A stretch of 64,000 nt of DNA, taken from a virus. The notes beneath the pieces were generated by a model. That model searched no databases and was not told where the DNA came from. It saw only the letters and a list, made by a program, of their open reading frames with translations. Shown in pieces: positions 56,911-62,998 of the stretch. Each line of letters opens with the position of its first letter. Within the stretch, counting starts at the first letter, position 1. The stretch spans positions 1 through 64,000 of IMG/VR virus record IMGVR_UViG_3300035670_000014; one strand, 5' to 3'. The translations under genes were made by a program, and so were the position numbers.

Positions 56911-57392
56911 GTAATAAGACTATTTATGTTGATTGTCAGGCTGTAAGTTCGAGTGAACTTTATGAGTTTTGTCTAAATGCACCCAATGACAAGAGTAGGT
57001 CAGTAAGGTATGTAGTCGTGATTAACAAGAATGTATCTGACTATGTACTACCAAAGGTAGGTAATGTAGAGTTTTTGAGGGCACCTGTAAGTGTAAATAC
57101 TATGAAACCATCAAGCGCAATTTCTGAAGCTAAAAGATTCCTTCTACAAAAGGAAGCTGAAGCCTTAATGGGAAAAGTAAAAGAAAAAATTGAAGAAGTG
57201 AAACCAGTCACTGAAGAAGTGAAAGTAAAAGCCCCCAAGAAAAAGAAAGAAGTAGAAGTAGTAGAGGCTCAGGAAGTTGAGCCTGTTGTTTCAGATAGCG
57301 AGGTTAGTCCTGACCAGGTGGAAGACCAGGCCGATGAATCCGGTAGTCAAAGCACCTACGATGAAAGTGGTGACTTTGGTAGTGAACTCTAA
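56907..57392 (+). CDS. protein with highly charged acidic tail, unknown
   Basis: This encodes 161 residues. The first 80 residues form a small folded domain with strand-rich VRYVVVINKNVSDYVLP; the rest is low complexity, with Lys/Glu/Val-rich repeats (KPVTEEVKVKAPKKKKEVEVV) and then an acidic Ser/Asp/Glu tail. No cysteine pattern or membrane segment is seen. Its last 102 bases overlap the convergent coiled-coil membrane gene on the other strand. It is the last gene of the + strand block, coupled to the endolysin by ATGA. It could be a lysis-related, scaffold-like or DNA-mimicking protein; none of these is shown. Confidence 0.55.
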   Translation: MSNKTIYVDCQAVSSSELYEFCLNAPNDKSRSVRYVVVINKNVSDYVLPKVGNVEFLRAPVSVNTMKPSSAISEAKRFLLQKEAEALMGKVKEKIEEVKPVTEEVKVKAPKKKKEVEVVEAQEVEPVVSDSEVSPDQVEDQADESGSQSTYDESGDFGSEL

Positions 57393-57740
57393 CTTAGTCT
57401 TCTGTTCGCCTTCTTCCTTCGCCCTTTGAGCATTCTTTAAAGAGGATTCTTTGAATTCTGTGAGTGCTCTCTGGGCGTTGTCTATTTTAAGCTCTGTAAT
57501 AGAGTTTATGATAGACTTTTCCATGGCATGCATGTCAGTTCTGGTCTGGTTATGAGTTGTCTTCATTGTATCTTCTAAAGCAGATATACGATGATTGATT
57601 CTATGATCAAGATCTTTTATCTTATCATCAAATTCCCGCCTCATCTCTCTTGTATTTTCATCAATCTTTTTATCCAATTGATCACCTATATAGGCAAGAG
57701 TTTCACTGAGATCCTTCTGAAGAGTAATCACGTTGGCCAT
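57291..57740 (-). CDS. coiled-coil protein with C-terminal membrane anchor (holin-associated candidate)
   Basis: This encodes 149 residues. Residues about 1-115 form a long charged coiled coil (DKKIDENTREMRREFDDKIK, then heptads with Leu and Ile). A single hydrophobic stretch near residues 124-143 (FIVGALTTGFIGLVFHLV) forms a C-terminal membrane helix with short basic flanks. This is the plan of XhlA-type holin-associated proteins, though longer. A GAGGA ribosome site and 7-base gap to the upstream gene show operon membership. It is the last gene of a three-gene unit and overlaps the tail of the convergent acidic-tail gene. The lysis link is inferred from topology and from the CHAP enzyme close by. 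Confidence 0.55.
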   Translation of the reverse strand: MANVITLQKDLSETLAYIGDQLDKKIDENTREMRREFDDKIKDLDHRINHRISALEDTMKTTHNQTRTDMHAMEKSIINSITELKIDNAQRALTEFKESSLKNAQRAKEEGEQKTKLEFTTKVTTFIVGALTTGFIGLVFHLVRTNLAI

Positions 57741-57747
57741 TAAGTCC

Positions 57748-57966
57748 TCACTTTATCTTTAGGCGGGTTTTAATTAAAGACACCTCTGAAGATATTGTAG
57801 AAGTTATGATTTCAAGTTCACGGATTTTATCTTCAAGCAATAATCTGATTGCAGTTAGCTTAGAGAAGGTCACAGCATTCTTAAGTTGAGATTCCAAGAG
57901 TTCAATCTTAGATTCTAGAGCATTGATTTTTGTTATTAAATGGCTTATATCAGTTCCCGATGTCAT
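57748..57966 (-). CDS. small coiled-coil protein
   Basis: This encodes 72 residues. Almost the whole length is heptad-patterned (LITKINALESKIELLESQLK, then LLLEDKIRELEIITS), with a short basic end. There is no membrane helix or signal. It overlaps the upstream gene by 17 bases and lies 8 bases before the downstream one, so it belongs to the same transcript. A coiled-coil partner for the anchored coiled-coil protein next to it is an attractive guess. The family is not recognised. Confidence 0.5.
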   Translation of the reverse strand: MTSGTDISHLITKINALESKIELLESQLKNAVTFSKLTAIRLLLEDKIRELEIITSTISSEVSLIKTRLKIK

Positions 57967-58219
57967 TTATATTCTCACTGGAATCAACTGACAGGTTATT
58001 CTGTCTAGTTTTATTGTAAGAAACAGAACCAAGGGTATCTACACCAAAATAAGCAGCCCATATGGTTGTCATTAAAATGGTATAGTTGTTAGGATCCAGC
58101 AAACCTGCTGATAATAAACAAGTATTTAGAATAGAAAGAAAGTAGGAAGCAGAAAGCTTTCTACTAATATACCCCTCTCTATCTTTAAAAATACCCTGCA
58201 TTAAGTAATCTACAATCAT
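57950..58219 (-). CDS. small membrane protein, holin candidate
   Basis: This encodes 89 residues. Two hydrophobic segments can span a membrane, about residues 24-42 (SASYFLSILNTCLLSAGLL) and 46-64 (YTILMTTIWAAYFGVDTLG), joined by a short DPNN turn; the C-terminus is polar. This matches the plan of a class II holin with N- and C-terminus inside, although no sequence family is recognised. It is first in a unit with its own promoter and AGGAG ribosome site. It is close to the CHAP endolysin gene, which lies on the other strand. The holin call is inference from size, topology and position. Confidence 0.5.
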   Translation of the reverse strand: MIVDYLMQGIFKDREGYISRKLSASYFLSILNTCLLSAGLLDPNNYTILMTTIWAAYFGVDTLGSVSYNKTRQNNLSVDSSENINDIGN

Positions 58220-58224
58220 AAGGT

Positions 58225-58229
58225 CTCCT
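58225..58229 (-). promoter_or_regulatory. ribosome binding site of the holin-candidate gene
   Basis: AGGAG on the - strand, 5 bases before the ATG. Strong consensus and ideal spacing support the chosen start. Confidence 0.8.
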
Positions 58230-58243
58230 GGAAAGTCAAGAGA

Positions 58244-58271
58244 ATTATAACTTAGTAAACTTAAGTTTCAA
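58244..58271 (-). promoter_or_regulatory. sigma70-like promoter for the small membrane-protein unit
   Basis: On the - strand a TTGAAA -35 box (58,266-58,271) and a perfect TATAAT -10 box (58,244-58,249) are separated by 16 bases. Transcription would start near 58,237 and read the three small genes toward the + strand block. It is close to the bacterial consensus, so the host RNA polymerase could use it without phage factors. Confidence 0.75.
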
Positions 58272-58299
58272 AGAAAAAAGCCCCTCTTTCAAGGGGCTT
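58271..58299 (-). terminator. intrinsic terminator of the DNA-metabolism operon
   Basis: On the - strand an 8-bp hairpin AAGCCCCT / AGGGGCTT with a 6-base loop is followed by a T-rich run (CTTTTTTCTTT). It lies 29 bases after the stop of the last gene of that operon. The T-run touches the -35 box of the next promoter, so end and new start of transcription are nearly fused. Confidence 0.85.
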
Positions 58300-58327
58300 C
58301 TTAGTAGGTAATAGAATGGCAGGCTAA

Positions 58328-58951
58328 TTAATTAGTTCGCCTTATGGCCATGTAGTATGGTGACCACTCTATAGCCTGGAATCTTTTATCCATCTCAAAC
58401 CTTGCCATGGCAGGAGCCAAGTCCATGGTGCTGACTTCAAGTCTTGCAAGATTCCTTGCAGCTACACCTTCAGCTCGAAGGGTTTCCCTATCAAGCTTAG
58501 GGTCGGTATGATAGTAAAGATAAAAGACATATGAGTTCTGAGATCTATCGACTTCAAGGCTAAAGCCTATTGCCTTAGGATCTGACAGGAAAGCTTCACC
58601 TACTGCATCTGCTACCTTAAGCCTGGTTAGGCGATCAGCTGTACCGGGAATCATAGACTTGACCATCCTGGTAGGATACTGCCCGCATAAGAATCCAATT
58701 GACTCTACAAGCCTGTTAGATTGCATGGCAAGGAAAACAGAGTGAGAGAAAGCTTGCTTATCAGCAAAGGGATTCTCTAGCTCAAGAACTGGTAAGGTAA
58801 TCAAATCGGGCTTCATAGTAGAGCCATGGAGTCGATTTACCTGATCAGCAATTTCTCTTTGAGATGTAGAGCTATTGATAATGTCACGAAATGCCTTAGG
58901 GCGGTTATCAAATACTGCATCTCTGGAGAGTACGCCTGGCGCTATTGTCAT
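58328..58951 (-). CDS. unknown protein, last gene of the DNA-metabolism operon
   Basis: This encodes 207 residues. It begins in an ATGA overlap with the gene upstream. The sequence is mixed helix and strand, with a Pro/Leu-rich middle (LITLPVLELENPF), a Gly/Tyr segment (SIGFLCGQYPTRMV), and a Tyr-rich strand (SYVFYLYYHTD). No cysteine motif, NTP-binding loop or membrane helix is seen. It is directly before the operon terminator. The family is not recognised; the stable composition and coupling make it a real gene. Confidence 0.55.
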   Translation of the reverse strand: MTIAPGVLSRDAVFDNRPKAFRDIINSSTSQREIADQVNRLHGSTMKPDLITLPVLELENPFADKQAFSHSVFLAMQSNRLVESIGFLCGQYPTRMVKSMIPGTADRLTRLKVADAVGEAFLSDPKAIGFSLEVDRSQNSYVFYLYYHTDPKLDRETLRAEGVAARNLARLEVSTMDLAPAMARFEMDKRFQAIEWSPYYMAIRRTN

Positions 58952-59220
58952 AAATACCTATTGGTTGTTGATCTTGTAGTAATTTTTATGGGCGGGATAT
59001 CTAATATATTACATATCCTTTTAAGAATATATTCATATTCCTGCTTAAGTAAACCTTTCTTCTGAAAAAACATATCAGCCAAAGTGGCAGGGTTAATATC
59101 AGACTCAAGCCAGCTTAGAGCGGCTCTTTCTTCTAGGTTTAATTTCTTTAGGAGCAGAGACTCTTCTTGGAGTCTTAGGCTTTGGTTCTCTAAGTGTTGT
59201 TGGTAGGCTGACTGATTCAT
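58948..59220 (-). CDS. small helical protein overlapping the RusA gene end
   Basis: This encodes 90 residues from the first ATG; a TTG three codons upstream also exists and neither has a good ribosome site. The protein is strongly helical and charged (LQEESLLLKKLNLEERAAL), with a final ILKRICNILDIPPIKI region. The first 116 bases overlap the end of the RusA-like gene, so the true start may lie further in. It ends in an ATGA overlap with the next gene. The function is unknown. Confidence 0.45.
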   Translation of the reverse strand: MNQSAYQQHLENQSLRLQEESLLLKKLNLEERAALSWLESDINPATLADMFFQKKGLLKQEYEYILKRICNILDIPPIKITTRSTTNRYL

Positions 59221-59605
59221 CGTAAGCAAGTGGTATGACTTCTATTTCGACCCTGGGAGAAAGCTTGTCGTATTTCTTCTTCAGGTTCATCTCAACAATC
59301 TGAGAGTCATCTTTATAGAAAGCACCATTAAGGGCATCGCAAGTAGTCTTAGGAAGATTAGGTAAATCCTTAACCCTATGACTACTTAGGTAGTAAGTAA
59401 TATTACATATTACAGGTCCCTTATCTATTATCTTCTTTCCAGTAGTAGTCAAGAAGTGTAAGCAAGCTGTCTTCACCATTGTCTCGTAGTTTTTAAACTT
59501 TGAATCATAGGTAAACTTGCCTCTGAACATCTTACCTGCATTAGACTTTGTTATTGGTTCTCCTAAAACCACCACTTTTAATGCCCTGTCCTGAAATGAA
59601 TCCAT
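59105..59605 (-). CDS. rusA: RusA-family Holliday junction resolvase-like protein with altered site
   Basis: This encodes 166 residues from an ATG preceded by AAAGG at 5 bases; an in-frame start 26 codons upstream has no such site. The sequence VVVLGEPITKSN opens like RusA and the core reads V-K-D80-L-P82-N-L-P-K86 then D90-A-L-N-G and Y-K-D99-D100-S-Q. RusA endonucleases resolve four-way junctions as dimers and need Asp at positions equal to E. coli D70, D72 and D91 and Lys76. Aligning on N-L-P-K, D70, K76 and the D-D-x-Q pair are kept, but D72 becomes Pro82. The last 35 residues are very basic, perhaps DNA-binding. Family membership is clear; activity is in doubt. Confidence 0.75.
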   Translation of the reverse strand: MDSFQDRALKVVVLGEPITKSNAGKMFRGKFTYDSKFKNYETMVKTACLHFLTTTGKKIIDKGPVICNITYYLSSHRVKDLPNLPKTTCDALNGAFYKDDSQIVEMNLKKKYDKLSPRVEIEVIPLAYDESVSLPTTLREPKPKTPRRVSAPKEIKPRRKSRSKLA

Positions 59606-60086
59606 TATTACCTTTATTAAATGAAGAAGAATTATTCCAGATAGTTTCAGTTTTAGAGAATGAAGACTTCTTTGTTTCTTCACTCTTTATTTTATTTGAA
59701 TCTATATTTAGAATAGCTTCTCTATAAGCTGTAAAGAATGAATCAGGAGTTAAAGACTTTAGGTCTTTATAAGAGTAAGCAAGATAGGCAAAGCCAGCAA
59801 GGTCTGCGTAGTAAGCTTTATCATTGTCAGATAAAACTTGACGAACGTAATTTGTTTCAGCCTTAGACTTAGCTATACCACCAAAGGTAGCAGGACTATA
59901 GTGTTGTTCGCCGTGTATTTCTACAACCAGCCTCCATGTAGGAATATAGAAGTCAAACCTATGACGTCCTGAGTTCCATTCAGGATTGATAAGGTTTACT
60001 GGGTACTCCTCTTCTATACAGGAGGCTGGTATAGAAAGTTCGTTCAACAAGAATTGCTTAAACTTATTATGATAAGAAGAAGACAT
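59541..60086 (-). CDS. Vsr/DUF559-like PD-(D/E)XK endonuclease
   Basis: This encodes 181 residues, starting in a TAATG overlap. The segment RHRFDFYIPTWRLVVEIHGE, about residues 41-60, gives D45 and E56-x-H58, followed by EQHY; this matches very-short-patch repair and DUF559-type nucleases, where Asp and Glu/His bind metal. A later K-x-x-Y-A-D-L-A-G-F segment also fits the family. The last 50 residues are Ser/Lys/Asn-rich and probably disordered. It sits beside a RusA-like gene. Possible roles are repair, recombination or packaging-related cleavage; homing is less likely because nothing near is interrupted. Confidence 0.7.
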   Translation of the reverse strand: MSSSYHNKFKQFLLNELSIPASCIEEEYPVNLINPEWNSGRHRFDFYIPTWRLVVEIHGEQHYSPATFGGIAKSKAETNYVRQVLSDNDKAYYADLAGFAYLAYSYKDLKSLTPDSFFTAYREAILNIDSNKIKSEETKKSSFSKTETIWNNSSSFNKGNNGFISGQGIKSGGFRRTNNKV

Positions 60087-60400
60087 TAGCCTACTGTGCT
60101 ACCTTCTGGTTTAATTCTGTTGTGATAATCATCAACATAAGATGCAAGCTCATTAAAGAGTTCCTCATCCTCTATCAGTTTTAGCTGATTAGTCAAAGGG
60201 TCTTGCTCCTCAATGTAGTATCTAATCTCTCCTATTGGATTGTCCATCCTAAAGTACACATAAGTATGCATACCTCTGCCTAGAAGTAGTAGCTGCTTAC
60301 ACTTCCATCCCTTTTGAATGACTGGGATGTCATATTGATTACCATCAATAATCCTTATATTACCGCCAGTATAGGGCATAACAATATTTGGTCTATCCAT
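60086..60400 (-). CDS. small conserved-looking protein of unknown function
   Basis: This encodes 104 residues. An AGGAG ribosome site lies just before the ATG. The protein is mixed strand and helix with a GGNIRIIDGNQYDIPVIQ strand region, a GMHTYVYFRMDNPIG segment, and an acidic C-terminal helix. There is no cysteine cluster or membrane segment. It lies between dUTPase and the Vsr-like nuclease in the same operon. It is not recognised; a nucleic-acid-related role is suggested only by neighbours. Confidence 0.5.
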   Translation of the reverse strand: MDRPNIVMPYTGGNIRIIDGNQYDIPVIQKGWKCKQLLLLGRGMHTYVYFRMDNPIGEIRYYIEEQDPLTNQLKLIEDEELFNELASYVDDYHNRIKPEGSTVG

Positions 60401-60423
60401 AAATCTCCTGAAGTTAATTTGTA

Positions 60424-61002
60424 TTAAGAGTTATTACTTGAGCCAAAGCCACCGGCTCCCCTTGATGTAGTCCTTATCTCTTCTGGTACTTCTTCTATAG
60501 AAGGTACTATTAGAAACTTTACCTCAGGATTAGGACTCCAAGCCTGGAACCACGGCTTACTCAAGTCAAGTAGAACAGGTGTAGTTACATCCGTCATGTC
60601 AACTTCGAGACGAGCCCTTGCCATTACTATACCTCTATAATCCCTGTCAATAAGACCAACAGTATTAAGAAGGTAAATAGAGGCTATATCTTTAACTTTA
60701 TTTAAAGATAGAGGTACTCCATCCTGCGAGTAAGCAGGGTGCTGTGAAAAGGTACCACCAAGAACAGAAGAGGCACTACTCCTCGGCAAGATAAGGTAAT
60801 CACCCGCTTCGGGAGTAGGATAAGTCTTTACTCCCAAAGAACAAGTAAAAGATGAAGACCTGTAGAAGGGAACCTTCCCTGTATAGGGCTGACCCTTGTC
60901 ATCGTTTACATGAAAGAATAAATCAATTGTTCCACTGTCATGTCCCTTTAGTGGAGTACTAGATCCAGGCTCTGGCACTACATAGATAATCTTATTGCTC
61001 AC
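60424..61002 (-). CDS. dut: dUTPase (dUTP pyrophosphatase)
   Basis: This hydrolyses dUTP to dUMP and pyrophosphate, keeping uracil out of phage DNA. The GTG start is chosen because AGAGAGG lies 7 bases before it; a TTG two codons upstream is too close to that site. Of 192 residues, the motifs are: I, GHDSGTIDLF (about 20-29); II, LPRSSAS (about 72-78); III, NTVGLIDRDYRG (about 113-124), including the catalytic Asp; V, RGAGGFGSS (about 181-189). Motif IV is not clear: the expected Arg-Ile-Ala-Gln is replaced by PEVKFLIVP. The enzyme is longer than most (about 150). It probably acts as a trimer; the odd motif IV is worth noting. The gene overlaps the upstream stop. Confidence 0.85.
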   Translation of the reverse strand: MSNKIIYVVPEPGSSTPLKGHDSGTIDLFFHVNDDKGQPYTGKVPFYRSSSFTCSLGVKTYPTPEAGDYLILPRSSASSVLGGTFSQHPAYSQDGVPLSLNKVKDIASIYLLNTVGLIDRDYRGIVMARARLEVDMTDVTTPVLLDLSKPWFQAWSPNPEVKFLIVPSIEEVPEEIRTTSRGAGGFGSSNNS

Positions 61003-61333
61003 TATCAAACCTCTCTATGGTTTTGTTGTAAATTTCTAAGTATTGAGGACTCTCAAGTCTGCTTATTGCAATTCCATTGAAGATGGAATATGTCATCTCA
61101 GTCCTGTACTTGTCATGCAAGTACCAGTTAACCTTTGCCCAGTGAGGAATCCTGTTGCTTAATACAGCAGCCTCAATGTACATGTCAAAGTGTTGAGAGT
61201 TACCCTTGAGTTCAAGAAGAACATCGTCAATAGGTATTGACCTTGACGTTATATAAGAATGTAATTCGTTAAAAGCAACCTCAAAAATAATAGAAAAAGT
61301 CCGAGATAATTCTTTAGTTATTCTTTTATTCAT
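60992..61333 (-). CDS. small helical protein of unknown function
   Basis: This encodes 113 residues from the ATG one base after the previous stop; a TTG four codons upstream is possible. The protein is mostly helical, with RITKELSRTFSIIFEVAFNEL at the start and an aromatic WAKVNWYLHDKYR segment in the middle. There is no membrane segment or zinc motif. It lies between the Cas4-like nuclease and dUTPase and is coupled to both. It is not recognised; possibly an accessory protein for DNA replication or recombination by context. Confidence 0.5.
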   Translation of the reverse strand: MNKRITKELSRTFSIIFEVAFNELHSYITSRSIPIDDVLLELKGNSQHFDMYIEAAVLSNRIPHWAKVNWYLHDKYRTEMTYSIFNGIAISRLESPQYLEIYNKTIERFDSEQ

Positions 61334-61334
61334 T

Positions 61335-62054
61335 CTATTTAACAATCTTTCTATTAGAAGTGCAATCCATATAGTAGGAGCAGTTATAGTTCTTACAGTT
61401 ATAGATTGGTATATAAATCTTTTTAGCTATGCCAAGAGTTAGAGAGCTTATATAGCCATAAGAAGTTTCAGGGTCAAAGTTTCTTTTAGTCTGATAGTCT
61501 TTGATAGACATACCGTCATCGTCTACGCTTATTAGCTTTATCCACTGAGGTAGATTAGCAGCATTATCTGTCAACATCAAAGCGAGATCTACAGATTCAA
61601 AAAACTCAGCAACACTAGAATATAGATTAAACATATAAATCGTGTCACTGGTTCTTAAGAATTCATAGTAAGAAACTTCAACCTTATTAATAGTAAAAGC
61701 CTTATTCAAGCACAAAGATTCAATCTTCTTTCCAGATTGAATAACATTAACAAGAATATTCCTAAGGAACAAACAGGCTGATACTATCTGATTCATGTCA
61801 GAAAACAAAACAATTCTACCTTTAGATACAAGGTGTCTTTGTATTTCTTTGGCTTTACTGAGCATAGCCACTTCAGTTGGCATAGCTCTAGAAACTAATA
61901 ACTCATAACATAGCCATCTCCACAGCCCGTAATAGAGCGATACATCTGGTGACATTGGATTGTATAACTGTACTTCAGTACTGGGGTCCTTATAAGCCTG
62001 GTAGTACTTACCACACCTTGCATAGGATCTTAGTTCATCTAATGTAACATTCAT
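61335..62054 (-). CDS. Cas4/RecB-like PD-(D/E)XK nuclease with four-Cys Fe-S pattern
   Basis: This encodes 239 residues from the ATG right after the previous stop; a longer start 26 codons upstream would overlap the previous gene by 76 bases. LDELRSYARCGKYYQAY gives C14 in the typical Y-x-x-C-x-x-x-Y-Y context. The C-terminus has C220, C225 and C231 (C-x4-C-x5-C), so with C14 it forms the four-cysteine Fe-S cluster site of Cas4, AddB and related exonucleases. The nuclease core has E-S-V-D156-L-A-L and I-K-D186-Y-Q188-T-K190; the usual D-Y-K-T has Lys replaced by Gln. It is probably a 5' end-processing exonuclease for recombination. No cas genes lie nearby, so it is a phage-type protein. Confidence 0.65.
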   Translation of the reverse strand: MNVTLDELRSYARCGKYYQAYKDPSTEVQLYNPMSPDVSLYYGLWRWLCYELLVSRAMPTEVAMLSKAKEIQRHLVSKGRIVLFSDMNQIVSACLFLRNILVNVIQSGKKIESLCLNKAFTINKVEVSYYEFLRTSDTIYMFNLYSSVAEFFESVDLALMLTDNAANLPQWIKLISVDDDGMSIKDYQTKRNFDPETSYGYISSLTLGIAKKIYIPIYNCKNYNCSYYMDCTSNRKIVK

Positions 62055-62056
62055 AT

Positions 62057-62998
62057 TTACAGTCTTGTATGGAATCCTAAACCTGCTCCATAGGACCCAG
62101 GGCCAGTCCATTGGACGAATGGAGAAATCCACAAGTCTGAAATAAAAGGAATTGGATTACCCAGGTTATAAGAGAAAGGCATAAGGTTAAAATTAAATTT
62201 ACCTATAGAGTTAAAGCCTAAACTCATATCAAGGAAAGACCACTCATCTTCTCCAGATTGATCTCTAAGATACATATAACCCACTCCCAAAGAGGCCTGA
62301 GGCACCATTCTAGGGTCTCTAAATGGAACCCCTAGCCCTACCCCTAAAGTAAGATTAGGACGCATATGAAAGCGTTCTAGAGGCTTAGAATCTTGTGTGT
62401 TATAGCTTGTATCTATCCTGAAAGAAGGATCAACAACTGTTGTCGAGTGGACTGGCAAGACATAAGGATTGCCGTTTGAAAGCAAAGTTAATCTTGTCAC
62501 AGTAGTAAGAGATCTCTCATCAGTTTGAACTATAGAAGTATCAACATTTATATCTAGATCATAAGAAGTAGTAGTCAGGTTACCTAGCTCTGTCAAAGCG
62601 ACAGAGCCAACTGGAACCTGGACTTCATCAAAGTCTACAATTAATTCCTGTTGCACAGGAGTAACTGTTTGACCTGGCTCAGTCACTACAATTACCTCAG
62701 TCCTTCTACCTGAAGAAGAGGCAACTGTAGTTGACTGGCCTATGAGTTCATAGTTAAGCCTTGATAGTTCTTCCTGGAGAACTCTAAGCTCTTCCTCTAG
62801 AAGGATGTAATCTTCCATATCTATATAGGCTGTATCTGCCATATGGAATCCGGGAGAGATCTCTCGTCCTTCTATGGGCGCAGGATCTTTAAGTGGCTCC
62901 TTCTTATTGCAGTTCTTAACCAGAAGAATCAAGCAAGTAATGATAAGCGCAAGATTAAAAATCTTGTAAGTCCAGTAAAGAATTTTATCCAGAATCAT
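62057..62998 (-). CDS. membrane-anchored coiled-coil protein with beta-barrel-like C-terminus
   Basis: This encodes 313 residues. The ATG in the ATGA overlap, with AGAAGAGGA just upstream, is preferred to one 7 codons earlier. An N-terminal membrane helix (about 7-27, FNLALIITCLILLV) is followed by a Pro-rich part, a coiled coil (about 58-85, EEELRVLQEELSRL) and a long Thr/Val/Asp-rich beta region. The last about 100 residues show Gly-rich aromatic strands (ASLGVGYMYLR, WSFLDMSLGFNS, LWISPFVQWTGP, AGLGFHTRL), resembling outer-membrane beta-hairpins. No lipobox or SPaseI site is evident. It lies between the helicase-like and Cas4-like genes. It may link replication to the membrane or act in the envelope; this is inference. 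Confidence 0.5.
   Translation of the reverse strand: MILDKILYWTYKIFNLALIITCLILLVKNCNKKEPLKDPAPIEGREISPGFHMADTAYIDMEDYILLEEELRVLQEELSRLNYELIGQSTTVASSSGRRTEVIVVTEPGQTVTPVQQELIVDFDEVQVPVGSVALTELGNLTTTSYDLDINVDTSIVQTDERSLTTVTRLTLLSNGNPYVLPVHSTTVVDPSFRIDTSYNTQDSKPLERFHMRPNLTLGVGLGVPFRDPRMVPQASLGVGYMYLRDQSGEDEWSFLDMSLGFNSIGKFNFNLMPFSYNLGNPIPFISDLWISPFVQWTGPGSYGAGLGFHTRL

Noticed and set aside
59541-60086. Vsr-like nuclease as an inserted homing endonuclease
   Set aside because: It is coupled by TAATG to the upstream gene and overlaps the next one; no split gene or intron border is visible, so it looks like a normal operon member.
61335-62054. Cas4-like gene as part of a CRISPR adaptation system
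   Set aside because: No cas1, cas2 or repeat array is visible in the window; such nucleases are common as free phage recombination proteins.
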